In this document: one piece after another, positions 27,106 to 37,461 of the stretch
How the letters are laid out: each line of letters starts with the position of its first letter
Position numbering within the stretch: the first letter of the stretch is position 1
Origin: Halalkaliarchaeum desulfuricum
GTDB taxonomy: Archaea > Halobacteriota > Halobacteria > Halobacteriales > Haloferacaceae
Length of the DNA stretch: 64,000 bases
Reading direction: 5' to 3'
NCBI RefSeq assembly: GCF_002952775.1
Contig: NZ_CP025066.1
Span: forward strand, 2,480,001-2,544,000
The notes under the pieces: model-generated
Told to the model about the DNA's origin: nothing
The model's database searches: none
What the model saw: the letters and a program-made list of their open reading frames with translations, nothing else
Program-made: the position numbers and the translations under genes

Positions 27106-27617
27106 GGCCGCACCCCCATCGCGAACAGCAGTTGTGCCACGCCGATCGCGACGAGCATGAACACCGCGACGTTGAGGATCGAGGTCCGTGACCCGGACCC
27201 GACCCCACAGACGCCGTGTCCCGACGTACAACCCTTCCCGATGCGGGTTCCGACCCCGATGAGGATTCCGCCGACGAACAGCCGCCAGGGCTGCACGTCG
27301 GTCAACCAGACGAATTCCCCGGCGACAACGGAGTATCCCGCGGCGCCCGCGACGATCCCCACCGTGAACACGACTCGCCAGTCCCGGGAACTGACGAATC
27401 GGGGCTGCTGGAAACGCCGGAGCCGGGAGGCGTACGACAGCGTCGATTCCAGAAACGTGCTCGCGCCGGCCGGGATCGCCGTCGCCGCGTAGATGATCGC
27501 GGTCCCCAGCCCGATGAACAGCCCGCCGAGGAGGTAGTGTTCCCACCCGCGGGGAAACAGCTCCGAACCCAGGAGGGCGATCACCGTCTCCCCCAGTTGT
27601 ACGGTCGCGTCGATCAT
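27102..27617 (-). CDS. YeeE/YedE-family membrane protein, first half
   Basis: A 171-residue membrane protein with the GKGCTSGHGVCGVG motif near residue 130, which is the first-half YeeE signature with two Cys. It is transcribed ahead of its DUF6691 partner and overlaps it by ATGA. The pair probably imports thiosulfate or another sulfur species. Sulfur supply might serve the relay proteins encoded further along, but this is only a guess from co-location. Confidence 0.82.
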   Translation of the reverse strand: MIDATVQLGETVIALLGSELFPRGWEHYLLGGLFIGLGTAIIYAATAIPAGASTFLESTLSYASRLRRFQQPRFVSSRDWRVVFTVGIVAGAAGYSVVAGEFVWLTDVQPWRLFVGGILIGVGTRIGKGCTSGHGVCGVGSGSRTSILNVAVFMLVAIGVAQLLFAMGVRP

Positions 27618-27695
27618 GGTCTCTCGTCAGTACCCGAGGGAGCGACAGGCAAAAATCACACGTCAGGTGCGCCGGTTGCCGCCGTCGATGACGAA

Positions 27696-28868
27696 CTACT
27701 CGTCGGGTCGTTCCCGCGACAGCTCCCGAAACAAAAGCGTCGGAAACAGGGGTTCGATCCGGCTTGGCGGTCGCCCCCGACTCCCGGCCCCGTCTACCGG
27801 CTGCCGGTCCAGAATTCCCTCCTCGGCGAGTTCGTACAGCATCCGCCGTATGGTTCCCTCCGAGAGATCGATCCCGGAAGTCGTGGCGATCGCTGCCGTC
27901 GCCGATGTCACCGACATCCGGTCGTCAGGCGACAGCTCGACGAGCCCGGCGAGCACGTGTTGCCAGTTCGTCGGCAACGCGAGCACCCGCCCGAGGGCGA
28001 CACACGGACGGGGTACCGCCCCGATGCCGGCGTCGAGGTCCGACGGGAGTATCGTGTCGTGACCGTTCTGTTCGGCGACGACCGCCCCACCGAACACAGC
28101 CGCCAGCGCGTCGTGTGCGTCGCCGTCGGCCCAGACGGCGAGTTCCCGGAGTTGTTCGTGTGTCAACGCGTCGCGGGAAAGCCCCACTGACGTTCTCTCG
28201 GAGAGGATATCGACCAACGCGTGTCGACGGTACGCCGACATCTCCACGACCTGATCCGGGTCGATCGAATGCGATCCAGGGGGGTCCCGACCGACGCCGA
28301 CCCAGACGAACGTTCCCTCCAGGCTCGACAGCGTTTCCGCGACCGACGAGAGTTCGTGTGTGCGCGGCTCTCCGAGGTGGTCGACGGCGACGACGACGCC
28401 ATCGCGCCCGTCGATCACCTGGGAGATCTGTTCCCGGATCCGCCCGGTGCTCACTCCCTGCGTGGGTGCGGGACGCTCGAGCAGTCCGTTCAGTACCGCC
28501 GCGAGCAGTGAGAACTCGCTGTCGGCCTCGCGTGCGTCGACGTAGACGAACGGGGGCGTTTGCGGCCGCTCCGTTCTCGTCGTCGTGTGGATTCCCCTGT
28601 GTTGTTCCCGCGAAACGCCGGCGAGAACGTCGAACGTGGCTTTCACCAGGGCGGTTTTTCCTGCACCTTTCGGCCCCCAGACGTACGCCGACGGCGGAAG
28701 TTCCCCGGAGAACGCCGGCTGCAGGGTGTCCAGCAACCGCTCGAGTGCCGCCTCCCGTGAGACCGGCTCCGACGGATGAGAGACCGGACTGAACGCGGCG
28801 TAATCCCGGACGAGCTGTCGGCTCCGGTTCCGGCGTAGCCGTCGGATGATGCGTTCCTCGAAGTTCAT
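27696..28868 (-). CDS. Orc1/Cdc6-like AAA+ ATPase
   Basis: A 390-residue protein starting MNFEERIIRRL. The Walker A is GPKGAGKTAL near residue 70. The strand in the Walker B position reads VVVAVDHLGE, so the usual DE pair is DH. The sensor region and a C-terminal winged helix (VTSATAAIATTSGIDLSEGTIRRMLYEL) follow. It is related to replication initiator Orc1/Cdc6 proteins, but the altered Walker B suggests weak or regulatory ATPase activity. No origin-type repeats are seen near it. It ends close to the YeeE genes and faces glpK on the same strand. Confidence 0.75.
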   Translation of the reverse strand: MNFEERIIRRLRRNRSRQLVRDYAAFSPVSHPSEPVSREAALERLLDTLQPAFSGELPPSAYVWGPKGAGKTALVKATFDVLAGVSREQHRGIHTTTRTERPQTPPFVYVDAREADSEFSLLAAVLNGLLERPAPTQGVSTGRIREQISQVIDGRDGVVVAVDHLGEPRTHELSSVAETLSSLEGTFVWVGVGRDPPGSHSIDPDQVVEMSAYRRHALVDILSERTSVGLSRDALTHEQLRELAVWADGDAHDALAAVFGGAVVAEQNGHDTILPSDLDAGIGAVPRPCVALGRVLALPTNWQHVLAGLVELSPDDRMSVTSATAAIATTSGIDLSEGTIRRMLYELAEEGILDRQPVDGAGSRGRPPSRIEPLFPTLLFRELSRERPDE

Positions 28869-28905
28869 GTGTCGGGTGGGAACCGGCGTGCTGCTCGTTT
28901 CGAAC

Positions 28906-30441
28906 TCACTCGTCGGGGTCGACCGCCCAGCCTTTCGCGCGGTCGACTGCTTCCTGCCATCGGTCGTATCGCCGTTCGATCTCGCGTCTGTCCCCTCCCG
29001 GTTCGAAGGTCCTGTCGATCCGCCAGTTCTCCCGGAGTTCCTCGAGATCCTCCCAGTAACCGACTGCGAGACCGGCTGCGTACGCAGCACCCAGTGCGGT
29101 CGTCTCGTCGACCTCCGGCCTGACGATCTCCATGTCGACGATGTCGGCCTGGATCCCGCACAGGAAGTTGTTCTTTACCGCGCCGCCGTCGACGCGTAGC
29201 TGTTCCGGTTCGACGTCGGCGTCGGCAGCCATCGCCTCGGCGACGTCCCGCGTCTGGTAGGCGATCGACTCGATGGTTGCCCGAACGAGATGTTCTTTTC
29301 GGGTACCGCGTGTCATGCCGACGATCGTCCCCCGCGCCCGCTGGTCCCAGTGGGGCGCACCCAGGCCCGTAAACGCCGGCACCAGATACACCCCGTCGGT
29401 CGATTCGACCGACCGTGCGAGTTCCTCCGACTGGGCGGGACTCTCGATCAGGTCGACGTCCTCCAGCCACTCGATCGCCGCGCCCGTGATGAAGATCGAC
29501 CCCTCGAGTGCGTACTGGATCGGCTCGCCCGAACGCTGGAACGCCACGGTCGTGAGCAGGCCGTGTTCGGAGTCGACTGCCTCCTCGCCGGTGTTCATGA
29601 GGAAGAAACTCCCCGTACCGTAGGTGTTTTTTGCCTCGCCGGGGGTGAAACACGTCTGCCCGAACAGCGCCGCCTGCTGGTCACCAAGGGCGCCGGCGAC
29701 GGGCACTTCCGCACCGAGGAAGCCGTCCGGGTCCGTCGTACCGTACGTCTCCTCGTCGGAGGAGGGCCGCACCTCCGGGAGTATCTCGCGGGGCAGCGAA
29801 AACTCCGCGAGGAGTTCCTCGTCCCATTCGCCCGCCCGGATGTCGTACAGCATCGTCCGGGAGGCGTTCGTCACGTCGGTCACGTGCTCCTCCGTGAGGT
29901 TCCAGATCAGCCACGTGTCGATGGTTCCAAACAGGATCTCGCCCTTCTCGGCCCGTTCGCGAACGTCCTCGTGGCGGGGGGGCTCAACCTCGATCGGGTC
30001 GGCGTTCTCCAGTAGCCATTCCGCTTTCGTCGCCGAAAAGTACGCGTCGGGCTCCAGCCCCGTCTTCTTTCGTATTTTCTCCTCCCAGCCGTTTTCGCGC
30101 AGTTGTTCGATCCGTTCTGTCGTTCGTCGATCCTGCCAGACGATAGCGTTCTGGATCGGCCGTCCGGAGTCTTGCTCCCACAGAAGCGTCGTCTCCCGCT
30201 GGTTCGTCACGCCGATCGCAGCCAACTCCTCCGGTTGCACGCCCGCTCTCGAGAGCGCACGCTCGATGACGGCCTTCGTTTTCTCCCAGATCTCCGCTGG
30301 ATCGTGTTCGACCCAGCCCGGGGAGGGGTACAGCTGCTCGTGTTTCCGGTACGCGTTTCCGACAACCACCCCGTCGTGGTCGAACAGCATGAACCGCGTC
30401 CCGGTCGTCCCCTGGTCGATCGCTCCGACGTATCGTGGCAT
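28906..30441 (-). CDS. glpK: Glycerol kinase
   Basis: A 511-residue FGGY kinase that makes glycerol 3-phosphate from glycerol and ATP. The N terminus reads YVGAIDQGTTGTRFMLFD, with the typical phosphate-binding loop. GALGDQQAALFGQ and GTGSFFLMNTG follow in the middle, and GGAVKNNFLCGIQADI near the end. The length is that of GlpK. It diverges from glpABC across 181 bp, the normal haloarchaeal glycerol regulon layout. Confidence 0.97.
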   Translation of the reverse strand: MPRYVGAIDQGTTGTRFMLFDHDGVVVGNAYRKHEQLYPSPGWVEHDPAEIWEKTKAVIERALSRAGVQPEELAAIGVTNQRETTLLWEQDSGRPIQNAIVWQDRRTTERIEQLRENGWEEKIRKKTGLEPDAYFSATKAEWLLENADPIEVEPPRHEDVRERAEKGEILFGTIDTWLIWNLTEEHVTDVTNASRTMLYDIRAGEWDEELLAEFSLPREILPEVRPSSDEETYGTTDPDGFLGAEVPVAGALGDQQAALFGQTCFTPGEAKNTYGTGSFFLMNTGEEAVDSEHGLLTTVAFQRSGEPIQYALEGSIFITGAAIEWLEDVDLIESPAQSEELARSVESTDGVYLVPAFTGLGAPHWDQRARGTIVGMTRGTRKEHLVRATIESIAYQTRDVAEAMAADADVEPEQLRVDGGAVKNNFLCGIQADIVDMEIVRPEVDETTALGAAYAAGLAVGYWEDLEELRENWRIDRTFEPGGDRREIERRYDRWQEAVDRAKGWAVDPDE

Positions 30442-30622
30442 GGTTCGTTACGCTCGATGAAGCGTTACCGATAACTGTCGTGGAATGGGGGCATAATCTT
30501 TCCCCTGTCCGGCGGCAAAACGGGGGCGACCGCGCGGAAGTTCCGGTGAAACTGAAAACGTTATCGACGCTCCGGAATCGGAGATAACATAAAGTGCGTG
30601 CGCACGAACCCTCGAAACAGAA

Positions 30623-32341
30623 ATGACCCAATCAGCCGACGTGATCGTCGTCGGCGGCGGATCGACCGGCTGCGGTATCGTCAGGGATCTGGCGATGCGC
30701 GGGCTGGACGCCGCCCTCGTCGAGAAGGGGAACCTGACTCACGGGACGACCGGGCGAATGCACGGGCTGCTCCACAGCGGGGGACGCTACGCGGTGTCGG
30801 ACCGGAAGAGCGCCCGGGAATGTATGGCGGAAAACCGGGTTCTGCGGGAGATCGCCGGCCACTGCATCGAGGAGACAGGCGGGCTGTTCGTGAAACGCCC
30901 CGAGGACAGCGAGGAGTACTTCGAACAGAAGCTCGAGGGATGCAGGGAGTGTGACATTCCGGCGGAGGTTATCTCCGGCGAGGAGGCCCGACGGCGGGAG
31001 CCGTATCTCGCGGCGGACGTCGACAAAGCCATCACCGTTCCCGACGCGGCGATCGACCCCTTCCGGCTGTGTGTTGCCAACGCTGCCGACGCACAGGACC
31101 ACGGGGCCCGGATCGAAACCCACGCCGAAGTCGTCGACGTGCTCGTCGAAGACGGGGAAGTCGTCGGCGTGGAGGTCGAACACGACTCGGGACCGGGGAA
31201 ACGAGTCCATCGGACGCCGGGCACGACCGAGCGCATCTATGCCGACCACGTGGTGAACGCGACCGGCGCGTGGGCCGGCCGGATCGGCGAGCACGCGGGC
31301 GTCGACATCGAGGTCAGACCGTCGAAGGGCGTGATGACGGTGATGAACGTCCGGCAGGTCGACACCGTCATCAACCGGTGTCGTCCCAAGGGCGACGCCG
31401 ACATCGTCGTCCCCCACGAGACGGCGTGCATCCTCGGCACCACCGACGAGGAAGTCGACGACCCCGAGGAGTATCCGGAAGAGCAGTGGGAAGTCGACCT
31501 GATGATCGACACGCTTGCAGAGCTGCTTCCGGTGCTCCGGGAGTCGCGAACACTGCGGTCGTTCTGGGGCGTCCGGCCGCTTTATGAACCCCCGGGAACG
31601 GGGACCGACGACCCGACCGATATTACCAGGGACTACTTCCTTTTGGATCACGACGAGCGGGACGACCTCCCCGGATTGACGACTGTCGTCGGCGGAAAGC
31701 TCACCACCTACCGCCTGATGGCCGAGGACGTCACAGACCACGTCTGCGATCGCCTGGGGATCGACGCCGACTGTGAAACTGCGGATCGGCCGCTCCCCGG
31801 TTCCGAGGACCCCATGGCGCTCGAGAAGTATATGAATCAGTTCGGCCTGCGTTCGCCGGTGAGTCGGCGGAGCGTCCAGCGGCTCGGATCGCGGTCGCCC
31901 GACGTGCTCGACACCGACGACCCGAACCCGGTCGTCTGCGAGTGCGAGGCGGTCACCCGCGCGGAACTCCAGGACGCGATAACGCAGGCGGGATCTGACC
32001 TCAACGCGGTTCGTCTCCGTACCCGGGCCTCGATGGGGAACTGTCAGGGCGGCTTCTGTAGCCATCGGATGGCGGCAGAACTGTATCCGGAGTACGGGGA
32101 GGCTGTCGCCCGTGAGGCGCGCGAGGAGCTGTATCGGGAGCGGTTTAAAGGCGTCAGACACTCGCTTTGGGGCGAACAACTCTCGCAGGCGATGCTCACG
32201 CACATGCTCCATGCGACGACGATGAATCACGACTGTGATCCTGCCGGCCGGCGGGAAGAAGCGGGTGGATCGGGGATCGACTTCGGCGAGTTCGACCATG
32301 GAGCCGAACGCGACGCGTCGGGAGGGAGCCATGGCGCTTGA
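30623..32341 (+). CDS. glpA: Glycerol-3-phosphate dehydrogenase subunit A (FAD)
   Basis: A 572-residue FAD-dependent dehydrogenase that oxidises glycerol 3-phosphate to dihydroxyacetone phosphate. The FAD motif [21 protein letters not shown] is at the N terminus. The C-terminal BFD-like [2Fe-2S] domain shows [11 protein letters not shown] and later MGNCQGGFC. It is first of a three-gene operon; the stop lies 11 nt inside glpB. A TATA-like AACATAAA lies about 30 bp before the ATG. Confidence 0.96.
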   Translation: MTQSADVIVVGGGSTGCGIVRDLAMRGLDAALVEKGNLTHGTTGRMHGLLHSGGRYAVSDRKSARECMAENRVLREIAGHCIEETGGLFVKRPEDSEEYFEQKLEGCRECDIPAEVISGEEARRREPYLAADVDKAITVPDAAIDPFRLCVANAADAQDHGARIETHAEVVDVLVEDGEVVGVEVEHDSGPGKRVHRTPGTTERIYADHVVNATGAWAGRIGEHAGVDIEVRPSKGVMTVMNVRQVDTVINRCRPKGDADIVVPHETACILGTTDEEVDDPEEYPEEQWEVDLMIDTLAELLPVLRESRTLRSFWGVRPLYEPPGTGTDDPTDITRDYFLLDHDERDDLPGLTTVVGGKLTTYRLMAEDVTDHVCDRLGIDADCETADRPLPGSEDPMALEKYMNQFGLRSPVSRRSVQRLGSRSPDVLDTDDPNPVVCECEAVTRAELQDAITQAGSDLNAVRLRTRASMGNCQGGFCSHRMAAELYPEYGEAVAREAREELYRERFKGVRHSLWGEQLSQAMLTHMLHATTMNHDCDPAGRREEAGGSGIDFGEFDHGAERDASGGSHGA

Positions 32342-33722
32342 AAGCGACGTACTAGTGATCGGGGGTGGGCTCGCGGGAACGACAGCCGCAATCGCGGCCA
32401 CACGAGAGGGTGCAGACGTCAGACTCGTCTCGTACAAGAAAAGCACCCTCCGACAGTCGTCCGGACTCATTGATGCGCTCGGGTACGTTCCCGAACGCGA
32501 TGGCGACAGTGTCGACTCCGAACGCGATGGCGACAGTGTCGATTCCGGTTCAGGCACCGCGCTCCGCGGTCCGATCGTCGATCCGTTCGGCGCGATCGAC
32601 GATCTTCCCGAGGAGCACCCCTACTCGGTCGTCGGCGCAGACGCCGTCGAAGCTGGGTTCGCGCTGTTCGACGACCTCGTCGGCGACGCTTACCGGGGGG
32701 GACACACCGATACCAACGCGCTCTTCCCGACGTTCGGCGGGACCATCAAACCGACCGCCCGGTATCCGGCGGCGACGGCGGCCGGGGTGGCGAGCGACGA
32801 TCGCCCGATGTTCGTCGTCGGGTTCCGGTCGCTCACGGCGTACGACGCGGGCGCCCTCGCTGACGGACTGTCGTCGTCGGGTGTCCCGTTCCCGGTGTCG
32901 GGCGCGGAGGTCGAGTTCGCCGCGGCGTTCCGGGACGACGCGAAGATCACCCGATTCGCCAGGGCGCTCGACGACGACGAGCCGATCGAGGGGGTTCCCG
33001 CCCGAAAAGCGCTGGCGGCGGCGGTCGAACCGCACCTCTCGGAGTTCACCGATTCGGTTGCCGACACCGCCGAAATCCGGGTCGGATTCCCCGCGTTCCT
33101 CGGCGAGGACAGGGCTGCCGACGTCCGGGAGGAACTCGGGGATCGACTCGGGGCAGCCGTGTTCGAGATCCCGATGGGACCGCCGAACCTCCCGGGACTC
33201 CGACTCGAAGCCCTGTTGCTCGAGGAACTGGACGCGGCGGGAGTCAGCTTCGAGACGGGCGTGAAAGCCGTCGATCGAACGGTCGGAGCAGACGGCGCCG
33301 TCGAGGCGGTCCTCGTCGATCGGAACGGAACCCGGGTCCCCTACGCCGCCGACGCCGTCGTTCTCGCGACGGGTGGGCTGATCGGCAAGGGGCTCCAATC
33401 GGATCGCAAACGGGTGACCGAACCCGTCTTCGACTGTCCGGTCTCCCACCCGGCCGACCGGTACGATTGGTTCGTCGACGACGCGTTCGGCGGCCATCCG
33501 TTCGCCCGGTTCGGCCTCGCGACGGACGACCGGCTCCGCCCCGTCGATCCGACCGGAAACGGCGACCCGGAGTATCCGAACCTGTTTGCCGCCGGCGCAG
33601 TGCTCGGCGGTGCCGACGTCGCCCGGGAGAAGTCGGCAAGCGGTGTCTCCCTGGCCACCGGCGTCGTCGCCGGGAGGGGTGCAGCCGCTGTCGCGAACGA
33701 CACACTGGAGGCAAACCGATGA
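32331..33722 (+). CDS. glpB: Glycerol-3-phosphate dehydrogenase subunit B
   Basis: A 463-residue flavoprotein subunit, starting [16 protein letters not shown] after the overlap with glpA. It joins GlpA and passes electrons to GlpC. A duplicated nine-residue acidic unit (ERDGDSVDS) lies near residue 60, from a 27-bp tandem duplication at 32491-32544. Otherwise length and motifs fit the family. The downstream gene starts in the ATGA overlap. Confidence 0.93.
   Translation: MALESDVLVIGGGLAGTTAAIAATREGADVRLVSYKKSTLRQSSGLIDALGYVPERDGDSVDSERDGDSVDSGSGTALRGPIVDPFGAIDDLPEEHPYSVVGADAVEAGFALFDDLVGDAYRGGHTDTNALFPTFGGTIKPTARYPAATAAGVASDDRPMFVVGFRSLTAYDAGALADGLSSSGVPFPVSGAEVEFAAAFRDDAKITRFARALDDDEPIEGVPARKALAAAVEPHLSEFTDSVADTAEIRVGFPAFLGEDRAADVREELGDRLGAAVFEIPMGPPNLPGLRLEALLLEELDAAGVSFETGVKAVDRTVGADGAVEAVLVDRNGTRVPYAADAVVLATGGLIGKGLQSDRKRVTEPVFDCPVSHPADRYDWFVDDAFGGHPFARFGLATDDRLRPVDPTGNGDPEYPNLFAAGAVLGGADVAREKSASGVSLATGVVAGRGAAAVANDTLEANR
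32491..32544. repeat. 27-bp tandem duplication inside glpB
   Basis: Two adjacent copies (32491-32517 and 32518-32544) differ at one base. The duplication keeps frame and adds nine residues to a surface loop after the FAD-binding region. Confidence 0.95.
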
Positions 33723-35008
33723 GCAAACACCAGCCACCATGCGACGACGAGGCGACCGAACCGATCGAGGTGTTCCCCGAGGGGGCACTGGATCTCCGGG
33801 CGGGCGCGGACGCCTGCTACAAGTGTACGACCTGCGAGACGTCGTGTCCGGTCGCGGAGGTAGACGACGAGTTCCCCGGGCCGAAGTTCCAGGGGCCCGA
33901 ACAGTGGCGGCTCAAGCGGAAGGAGGATCAAGACATCGACGATTCGATCCTCTCGTGCTCGAACTGCCTCCGCTGTGATAACGCCTGTCCCTCGGAGGTG
34001 CCACTGTCTCAGATGCACAACGAGGCCCGGGGCGAGTACGTCGACGAACAGATGACCAAACTCTCCCGGGAGTACGTCCGGAACCGGATCCTGGCGAACT
34101 ACGGGTTGCTTGCAGGTATCGGAAGCAAGGTCCCGCGGTTGGTCAACTTCGTCATGGGATTGGGCGTGACCCGAAAGCTCAACGAGAAACTGCTCGGCCT
34201 CCCGAGCGAGCGGGAGTTCCCGGCGTTCGCGACACAGACGTTCCGGGAGTGGTGGCGCAAGCGTGGCGGCGCGCAGGTCGAAAGCGACGACAAGCGGGTG
34301 GCGTACTTCCACGGCTGTTATTCCAACTACAACACCCCCGAAGTCGGCAAGGCGATGGTTCGGGTGTTCGAGGCGTTCGGGTACGAGGTACTCGTTCCCG
34401 AACAGCGGTGTTCGGGGACGCCGATGTTCGCAAATGGGATGCTTTCGGACGCACGGCGGGCCGCCGAAACGAACGTCGAGTCGCTCGCGGCGGCGATCGA
34501 CGACGGGGCCGACGTCGTCGCCTCCTGTACCTCGTGTTCGCTCTCCCTGCGCACGGAGTATCCCGAACTGTTCGACATCGACCGGATCGACGACGTCTCC
34601 GAGCACACCTACGAGGCGCTCGAGTATCTCCGGATCCACGAGGACCTCGAATCGGCTGTCGCGGACGCCGAGGTCGACCATCCTGCGCTGGCGTATCACG
34701 CGCCCTGTCACGCGCGAAACCAGGGGCTCGACCGACAGGCTGTCGAACTGTTCCGCGAGGTCGACGGCGTCTCGATCGAGGACGTCGGCGACTCCTGTTC
34801 GGGGATCTCGGGAACGTACGGCTGGAAGGCCGAGAAGTACGAGGCGTCGATGGCGATCGGCGAGGAGATGTTCCACCACATGGAAGCGGCCGACGGCGAG
34901 GTCGGCATGACCGAATGTCCGACCTGCGCGATGCAGATGGAACACGGAACCGGCTACGAGATCAAACATCCGTTGCAGGTGCTCGAGGCGGCGCTGGTCC
35001 CGGAGTGA
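33719..35008 (+). CDS. glpC: Glycerol-3-phosphate dehydrogenase subunit C (Fe-S, membrane anchor)
   Basis: A 429-residue protein with two ferredoxin-like cluster motifs at the N terminus (CYKCTTCETSCP and CSNCLRCDNACP) and CCG-domain cysteines (FHGCYSNYN, CPTCAMQMEHG). It carries electrons from GlpAB to the quinone pool at the membrane. It is translationally coupled to glpB by ATGA. Haloarchaeal GlpC proteins share this layout. Confidence 0.95.
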   Translation: MSKHQPPCDDEATEPIEVFPEGALDLRAGADACYKCTTCETSCPVAEVDDEFPGPKFQGPEQWRLKRKEDQDIDDSILSCSNCLRCDNACPSEVPLSQMHNEARGEYVDEQMTKLSREYVRNRILANYGLLAGIGSKVPRLVNFVMGLGVTRKLNEKLLGLPSEREFPAFATQTFREWWRKRGGAQVESDDKRVAYFHGCYSNYNTPEVGKAMVRVFEAFGYEVLVPEQRCSGTPMFANGMLSDARRAAETNVESLAAAIDDGADVVASCTSCSLSLRTEYPELFDIDRIDDVSEHTYEALEYLRIHEDLESAVADAEVDHPALAYHAPCHARNQGLDRQAVELFREVDGVSIEDVGDSCSGISGTYGWKAEKYEASMAIGEEMFHHMEAADGEVGMTECPTCAMQMEHGTGYEIKHPLQVLEAALVPE

Positions 35009-35113
35009 CCTCGGATTGGTCGGTCTCTCGACCGTCGCTTGCGGTTCGATACATGGTTCATATCTGTGAGGTTAACCCGTGTGTTCTTATCCGGTGACCT
35101 GTGAGGGCGGGGT

Positions 35114-36535
35114 ATGTTCCGAGACGTCTCCGACCGCCTGGTCGACGACGGGGCGATGCGCGGCTACGGTGCTGCGGTGACCCCGGGGCGGCGGGGACCG
35201 ATCGCATTCGTCTGCGGGTACGATGGAGCCAATCGGTTGTACCAGCCCGCAGACGGTTCCGACACCGGCGGAAACCTGGTCGATGTCGCCTGTGGGATCG
35301 TCGCCGATTCGGGGCGACACGCCATCGGCGTCGCCGCCGCGGATCTCGACGCCGACGGCTGTGAGGAGCTGTACGTCCACAACACCGACACGTTCGACGG
35401 AGTGACCGCCGACGGTGACTTACTTCTGGATCGGGCCTCGGCCGACCGCGACGTCTGGCGGGACGTGTTCGCACTCGACGTAAACGAGGGCCGGGAGAAC
35501 TTCCGATCCGGGCGCTCCGTCGCCGCAGTCGACCGGTTCGGAACCGGGCAGTACGGCGTGGCGATCGCCTCCCACGGCAGCGAACTCCGTTACTACGAAC
35601 TCGGCGAGGACGGGGAGCTGACCGACATGGCACCGGCGCTCGGCGTCGATGTCGTCTGTGAGGGACGATCGGTGTGTGCGGGACCGGTCGTCTCGGAGGG
35701 AATGGACCTCTATCTCGGGGTCGAGGGGGGCCCCAACCGCCTCTTCGAAAACGGCGGCGGGAGCTTCACGGAAATCGACGCCGGAGTCGGCCTCGCGGAT
35801 CCGAGCGAGAACGCCAGGGGCCTCGCGCTCGTCGGGACCACGGATTCGGTCGACGCCGGAGAGACCACGCAGCCGCCTCGGCGTGCAGACGCGGGTGCGT
35901 TCGAACTCGCGGTCGGTAACTGGGAGGGTCCGGGCCGAATCTTTCGAGCGTCCGATTCGGGATTCGAGGACGTTGCGCCGTCGGGGTTTTCCCGCCCTGC
36001 CTCCACCCGGACGTTGATCGCTGCCGACTTCGACAACGACGGGCACGTGGAACTGTTCCGGAACTGCCTGGGCGAACCGAACGGGCTGTTCCGCCGGAGA
36101 CCCGACGGCTGGACGGAACTCGATACGGGCGACGCACTGGAGCCTGACGGGTTCGGGACGGGGGCGGTCGTCGCGGATTTCGACCGCGACGGGACGCTGG
36201 AACTGCTCGTCGTCCACGGAGAGGTTACTGCACAGCCACCCAGTCTCTATGACGTCCCAAACGAAAACGACTGGCTCCGGGTGGCGCCCAAAACAGTTCA
36301 CGGGGCGCCCGCACGGGGTGCGGTCGTCGAACTCGAGACGGACGATGTCCGGACGCGACGACTCGTTGCGGCCGGCTCCAACTACCTCTGCCAGTCTGAA
36401 CCGGTTGCACACTTCGGCCTGGGGAAGGCGGCCCCGCGACGTGTACGTGTGTGGTGGCCCGGCGGATACGAGACGACGATCGACTCGCCCGAGACCTGTC
36501 GGGAACTCGTCGTCGACCATCCACGAGATCGATAG
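35114..36535 (+). CDS. VCBS/FG-GAP repeat protein with ASPIC/UnbV domain
   Basis: A 473-residue protein built from beta-propeller repeats, visible as AAADLDADGCEELYVHN and AADFDNDGHVELFRN, where the Asp-rich loops resemble calcium-binding blades. The C-terminal ASPIC/UnbV module is WLRVAPKTVHGAPARG and later VWWPGG. No signal peptide is present, unusual for a fold mostly found outside the cell. A cytoplasmic or non-classically exported protein is possible. Function is unknown. Confidence 0.8.
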   Translation: MFRDVSDRLVDDGAMRGYGAAVTPGRRGPIAFVCGYDGANRLYQPADGSDTGGNLVDVACGIVADSGRHAIGVAAADLDADGCEELYVHNTDTFDGVTADGDLLLDRASADRDVWRDVFALDVNEGRENFRSGRSVAAVDRFGTGQYGVAIASHGSELRYYELGEDGELTDMAPALGVDVVCEGRSVCAGPVVSEGMDLYLGVEGGPNRLFENGGGSFTEIDAGVGLADPSENARGLALVGTTDSVDAGETTQPPRRADAGAFELAVGNWEGPGRIFRASDSGFEDVAPSGFSRPASTRTLIAADFDNDGHVELFRNCLGEPNGLFRRRPDGWTELDTGDALEPDGFGTGAVVADFDRDGTLELLVVHGEVTAQPPSLYDVPNENDWLRVAPKTVHGAPARGAVVELETDDVRTRRLVAAGSNYLCQSEPVAHFGLGKAAPRRVRVWWPGGYETTIDSPETCRELVVDHPRDR

Positions 36536-37129
36536 CGGTTCGACCACCGAAAACAGGGCCACCGCACAGTTGACCCCAACTTTCGCGAGCGTGACGGGTC
36601 CGAAATCTCACCGTAGGCGGCACGTCTGGTTCAAGGTAAATAATTTGATTATACGACCTTATTATAACTTTTCATAGTATAGTTTGCGGACGTATGATAC
36701 CGCTCATTCTTCGGACAGATCAGACACCTCAAAAGAGGGAGTCGGGTTATACACGAGGATTTCGAAAGATCCTCAATAGCGATGTGTTCGTTGGAAGTAA
36801 TCCCACTAATTAACCTAAAACATCGGCTTAAAGGCAACAATTTTTCAGTTTTTAATATTTTAGTGGAGAATGTGGCTGTTGTTCCTGGCGCATATGGCCG
36901 ATCAAAAGCCCAGTAGACGTCGTTCGCTGCTGTCGAATGAGCCAGTAGACGTCGTTCGCTGCTGTCGAACCAGTCGACGACGATCGTGGCTGTCGAATGA
37001 GACAACACACGGAGTGCACTGTGTCATTATTATAAATACACATAGTATTATTTTATTCTGATAGTATTGGAAATACAGCGAGAACACATACGTTCGACAG
37101 GCTTCGCTATGCGCAGGATGCAGTGCCGA
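36536..37129. other. AT-rich non-coding stretch
   Basis: This spacer is much richer in A and T than the window on either side and has no gene I can support. Short minus-strand frames reading through the direct repeats at 36910-37001 look fortuitous. Long A/T runs occur near 36650-36700, 36840-36870 and 37030-37070. It looks like foreign or degraded DNA. Confidence 0.6.
36910..37001. repeat. Three direct repeats of about 30 bp
   Basis: Copy 1 (36910-36941) and copy 2 (36942-36969) share 28 identical bases beginning CCAGTAGACGTCGTTC. Copy 3 (36970-37001) is diverged but keeps the ends (CCAGT and GGCTGTCGAATGAG-like). They lie in the AT-rich spacer, have no unique spacers between them, and so are not a CRISPR array. 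The sequence itself is GC-rich, unlike its surroundings. Confidence 0.9.
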
Positions 37130-37327
37130 CTACCGCGAGGGCTGCGTCTGCCGTTGTTTTTTTCTCGTAATGTAGCCAGCTACTCGATTTCGCACCCGCT
37201 TTGACCCGATATCAGTCAGACGCTCTACATGAGTCTTGTTCTCGCCGAAATCCTCGTCGAACGTGTCCGGATTGTTCCGCAGCAGTTCGTCACCGATCGT
37301 TATCACGTCGGTTGGATCGATAGACAT
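37130..37327 (-). CDS. eS17 ribosomal protein, divergent copy
   Basis: A 65-residue protein matching archaeal/eukaryotic ribosomal protein S17e: IGDELLRNNPDTFDEDFGENK, then LTDIGSKRVRNRVAGYITRK. The family form in haloarchaea begins AIKPAYVKKTG and has fewer differences from other archaea; here the N terminus is SIDPTDVITIG. An upstream in-frame ATG at 37393 would add 22 residues unlike the family. It stands alone in an AT-rich island. This could be a second copy or a diverged sole copy; the window cannot tell. Confidence 0.8.
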   Translation of the reverse strand: MSIDPTDVITIGDELLRNNPDTFDEDFGENKTHVERLTDIGSKRVRNRVAGYITRKKQRQTQPSR

Positions 37328-37461
37328 GTAATTTGTAGGGGCTTTCTCGGATCCAGCTATTGAATCTTCCGCTGCTCCGACGTTCGAGGGCATGCTGTGA
37401 ATCTGATCCCTTTTATCGCACCCGGGTTATGAAGAGTTCGATCCGGTCTGCTGGCTTCATA

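Noticed and set aside
27696-28905. Replication origin next to the Orc1-like gene
   Set aside because: No origin recognition box repeats or AT-rich unwinding element is seen on either side; the gene is hemmed in by glpK and yeeE.
35058-35633. Arg-rich frame of 191 codons opposite the ASPIC protein
   Set aside because: Antisense shadow with no family features, while the plus frame has clear FG-GAP repeats.
36910-37001. Possible CRISPR array
   Set aside because: The repeats abut with no spacers, only three units exist and none matches a known haloarchaeal repeat; no cas gene is near.
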